Below are positions 61,550 through 64,000 of a DNA stretch of 64,000 bases, piece by piece. Each line of letters opens with the position of its first letter. Position 1 is the first letter of the stretch. Location: contig NZ_JAAGNZ010000001.1 in the NCBI RefSeq assembly GCF_010747415.1, forward strand, positions 3,410,001-3,474,000, written 5' to 3'. This DNA comes from Spirosoma agri (GTDB lineage: Bacteria > Bacteroidota > Bacteroidia > Cytophagales > Spirosomataceae). A program made the position numbers and the translations under genes. Under the pieces are notes generated by a model. It did not search any database, was not told the DNA's origin, and saw only the letters and a program-made list of their open reading frames with translations.

Positions 61550-64000
61550 ATGATACATCGTTTCCTCCTTTTCGTGGGCCTGATCGTCGCGCTGGCTGCA
61601 TTCGTAGCGCCTGCCGATGAGCCCGCCGTTATCCGGATCAATCTCCTCGGCTATCGACCCGCCAGTTCGAAAACAGCCGTATGGGGAAGCCTGACGGACA
61701 AAACAACCGCTCGCTTTCAGCTTGTCAATGCGGAAACGGATCAGGTCGTCTGGCAACGGGAGGTCGGACAGGCGTTTGGTGTCTATGGCCCATTCCGGCA
61801 GACGTATCGACTCAATTTCTCCGCATTCCGGCAACCGGGCCGCTATTACGTGCGCACGGACGAAGGCACGCGATCACCCGTATTTCGCATTGGCGAGGAT
61901 GTGTACGATGGTGCCGCCGATTTCTGCCTGCGTTATATGCGCCAGCAACGCAGCGGTTACAACCCGTTTCTGAAGGATTCCTGCCACACGCACGACGGCT
62001 ACACGATGTATGGTCCCATGCCCGATAGTACGCACATCGACGTATCGGGCGGGTGGCACGATGCGTCGGATTATTTACAGTATGTGACTACCTCTGCCAA
62101 TGCGACTTATCATTTATTGGCGGCTCTGCGTGACTATCCGGACGCGTTTACGGATCAACATCAGACCAACGGACTAGCCGGGGCCAATGGTCAGCCCGAT
62201 GTGCTCGATGAAGCGCGCTGGGGCCTCGACTGGCTGCTGAAAATGCACCCGACCGACGAATGGCTGTTCAATCAGCTCGGCGACGACCGCGACCACGCCG
62301 GCCTACGCATCCCTGACGAAGATAATTTTTATGGCAAAGGCTTCGAGCGTCCGGTTTACTTCGCAACGGGTGAACCGCAGGGGCTGTTCAGGTACAAAAA
62401 CCGGGCAACAGGTGTAGCGTCAACCGCCGGAAAAGTAAGCAGTGCGCTGGCGCTGGGTTATCAACTCCTGCGTAAACGCCCGGCTGACTACGTCGATCAA
62501 TCCTACCTTACCCGCTTACGGCAACGGGCCCAATCGGCCTATAAATTGGGCGAGCAGAAGCCCGGCAATTCCCAGACAGCACCCGGTCGTGCGCCTTATT
62601 TTTACGAGGAAGACAACTACGCAGACGATATGGAGCTGGCCGCGGTTGAACAGTTGAACCTGGCTGGCACAACGAGCAAACAGGCTGGCCAATGGCGTGC
62701 AACTGCCCTCAAATTTGCCCGTCAGGAACCCGTCACGCCCTGGATCGATAATGACACCGCCCGGCATTATCAGTGGTATCCATTTGTGAACATCGGTCAC
62801 GCTGAACTGGCCAAACGCTTTCCGGTTGGTCAGCGCAAACCGGTTACCGACTTCTATAAACGGGGCATTGAAACCGTATGGCAGCGGGCTAAACAAAACG
62901 CGTTTTACCGGGGTGTACCCTTCATCTGGTGCAGTAACAACCTGACAACATCCTTCGCTACGCAGTGCCTCTGGTATCGTCAGCTGACCAACGACCAGCA
63001 ATATGCCGCGCTCGAGCAGGCTACCTTCGACTGGCTGTTTGGCTGCAATCCGTGGGGAACCAGCTTCGTGTATGGCCTGCCCGCCAACACCGATACACCC
63101 ACCGATCCGCATTCGGCCTTTACCCACCTGAAAAAATACCCGATCGATGGTGGGCTGGTTGATGGGCCGGTGCGGGGTAGTATTTACAAGAATCTGATTG
63201 GCATAACCCTCCACGAAGCGGATGAATACGCAGCCTTTCAGAGCGATCTGGCCGTGTACCACGACGATTTTGGCGACTATAGTACCAACGAACCGACTAT
63301 GGACGGCACGGCGTCGCTGGTGTACCTGCTGGCCGCCAAACAGGCCGAAAAACGCACTAAATCACCCGAAATACAATCAACCATAGCCACCAACAAGTCA
63401 GCAATTGAGTTAACGTCTGCGTACGCGAAGGGGGCCAAAATTCGGGGCGACACAAGCGTCCGGCAACTGTCGCTGGTCTTCACGGGTGATGAATTTGCGG
63501 ACGGCGGACGAACAATTGCCCGTGTTCTGCGGAAACAGAACGTGCGGGCATCGTTCTTTTTGACGGGACGTTTTCTGCGTAACCCGGCTAATGCGTCGCT
63601 GGTGCAACAACTTCGTCGCGATGGGCACTACATTGGGCCGCACTCCGATCAGCACCTACTCTACTGCGACTGGACCAAACGCGACAGTTTGCTGGTTACG
63701 CATGAACAATTCAGCAAAGACCTGAAAGCAAACTATGTTGCCTTGGGCCGGTTCGGCATTCAGCGTAGTAAGGCAACGTTATTTTTGCCGCCGTACGAAT
63801 GGTATAACGACAGTATTTCAACCTGGACACAAGCCGCCGGTTCACGGCTCATCAGCTATACGCCCGGTACGCTAAGCCACGCAGACTACACCACACCGGA
63901 CGACCCGAACTACCGCGACAGCGAAACAATCCTCCAATCGATTCGAGCGTATGAACAGCGGAATATCACCGGTCTCAACGGCTTTATTTTATTGATGCAC
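61550..64000 (+). CDS. GH9 glycosidase - CE4 deacetylase fusion, 3'-truncated by window edge
   Basis: The frame is open from ATG 61550 for 817 codons to the window end. A signal peptide (MIHRFLLFVGLIVALAAFVA) is followed by a CelD-type immunoglobulin-like domain (VIRINLLGYRPASSKTAV, about 25-115) and a GH9 barrel with nucleophile-side Asp171/Asp174 (GGWHDASDY), GCNPWGTSFVYG and general acid Glu581 (STNEPTMDG). A second domain begins near residue 640: LSLVFTGDEFADGGRTI and His698-His702 (GPHSDQH) are CE4 motifs 1 and 2. One secreted chain thus combines glycan cleavage and deacetylation. The stop is not seen. Confidence 0.88.
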   Translation, partial: MIHRFLLFVGLIVALAAFVAPADEPAVIRINLLGYRPASSKTAVWGSLTDKTTARFQLVNAETDQVVWQREVGQAFGVYGPFRQTYRLNFSAFRQPGRYYVRTDEGTRSPVFRIGEDVYDGAADFCLRYMRQQRSGYNPFLKDSCHTHDGYTMYGPMPDSTHIDVSGGWHDASDYLQYVTTSANATYHLLAALRDYPDAFTDQHQTNGLAGANGQPDVLDEARWGLDWLLKMHPTDEWLFNQLGDDRDHAGLRIPDEDNFYGKGFERPVYFATGEPQGLFRYKNRATGVASTAGKVSSALALGYQLLRKRPADYVDQSYLTRLRQRAQSAYKLGEQKPGNSQTAPGRAPYFYEEDNYADDMELAAVEQLNLAGTTSKQAGQWRATALKFARQEPVTPWIDNDTARHYQWYPFVNIGHAELAKRFPVGQRKPVTDFYKRGIETVWQRAKQNAFYRGVPFIWCSNNLTTSFATQCLWYRQLTNDQQYAALEQATFDWLFGCNPWGTSFVYGLPANTDTPTDPHSAFTHLKKYPIDGGLVDGPVRGSIYKNLIGITLHEADEYAAFQSDLAVYHDDFGDYSTNEPTMDGTASLVYLLAAKQAEKRTKSPEIQSTIATNKSAIELTSAYAKGAKIRGDTSVRQLSLVFTGDEFADGGRTIARVLRKQNVRASFFLTGRFLRNPANASLVQQLRRDGHYIGPHSDQHLLYCDWTKRDSLLVTHEQFSKDLKANYVALGRFGIQRSKATLFLPPYEWYNDSISTWTQAAGSRLISYTPGTLSHADYTTPDDPNYRDSETILQSIRAYEQRNITGLNGFILLMH

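Overview
The window is a chromosomal segment of a Bacteroidota bacterium, most probably a Cytophagales member close to Spirosoma. This rests on a SusC/SusD pair, a protein with the gliding-motility (type IX secretion type B) C-terminal domain, FG-GAP/UnbV lipoproteins, many signal-peptide-bearing carbohydrate-active enzymes, Bacteroidota-type promoters (TTTG and TAnnTTTG elements) and the near absence of Shine-Dalgarno sequences. I recognise no rRNA, tRNA, CRISPR array, prophage or insertion sequence. The organism call is inference; no marker gene is present.

Layout. 1-8.2 kb: 3' part of a sulfatase, a DUF885 peptidase-like protein, a GrpB gene broken by a stop codon, a CPA1 Na+/H+ antiporter, a DoxX-like membrane protein, and an NmrA-like reductase coupled to an AraC regulator. 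8.2-11.1 kb: an exported rhodanese-thioredoxin fusion, a second NmrA-like paralog, and a DoxX gene divergent from an HxlR regulator. 11.2-18.8 kb: a DUF5009 membrane protein, two class A beta-lactamase-like genes flanking a PLP C-S lyase/transferase gene and an exported M20 amidohydrolase, and a membrane protein. 19.5-41 kb: a polysaccharide utilisation region with SusC, SusD, an FG-GAP/UnbV lipoprotein, a CE4 deacetylase, an unassigned TIM-barrel hydrolase, GH43, CE15 glucuronoyl esterase, a GH35 gene broken by a TGA, and two tandem GH79 beta-glucuronidase-like genes. 41-44 kb: ECF sigma factor, HEAT-repeat membrane anti-sigma candidate and two DUF4097-like proteins. 44-57 kb: type IX cargo protein, DUF892 ferritin-like protein, epoxide hydrolase, M1 peptidase, arylamine N-acetyltransferase, Bcr/CflA exporter and a SWIM-SNF2 helicase. 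57-64 kb: small unknowns, a VOC protein, GH18 chitinase, sorbosone-dehydrogenase-like lipoprotein and the start of a GH9-CE4 two-enzyme fusion that runs off the window.

How the parts fit. The 19-41 kb enzymes suggest use of a plant polymer carrying (methyl)glucuronic acid, arabinose and galactose, such as arabinogalactan-protein glycans or glucuronoxylan. A shared palindrome-like site (TGCAACCGATTGC) upstream of susC and of the GH35 gene suggests one LacI-type regulator for the region. The two NmrA-like paralogs have matching upstream sites with identical geometry: two CGRCTAC half-sites 21 bp apart and 21 nt ahead of a -7 element. This points to control by the AraC protein encoded directly behind the first paralog.

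Two genes (GrpB and GH35) are each split by a single in-frame stop that one transition would repair. Three different inverted-repeat elements (5577-5633, 27709-27806, 36345-36434) look like dispersed intergenic repeats. I see no convincing new defence or mobile system; the most original signals are the duplicated AraC-type promoter, the shared operator, the two fresh nonsense mutations and the GH9-CE4 fusion.
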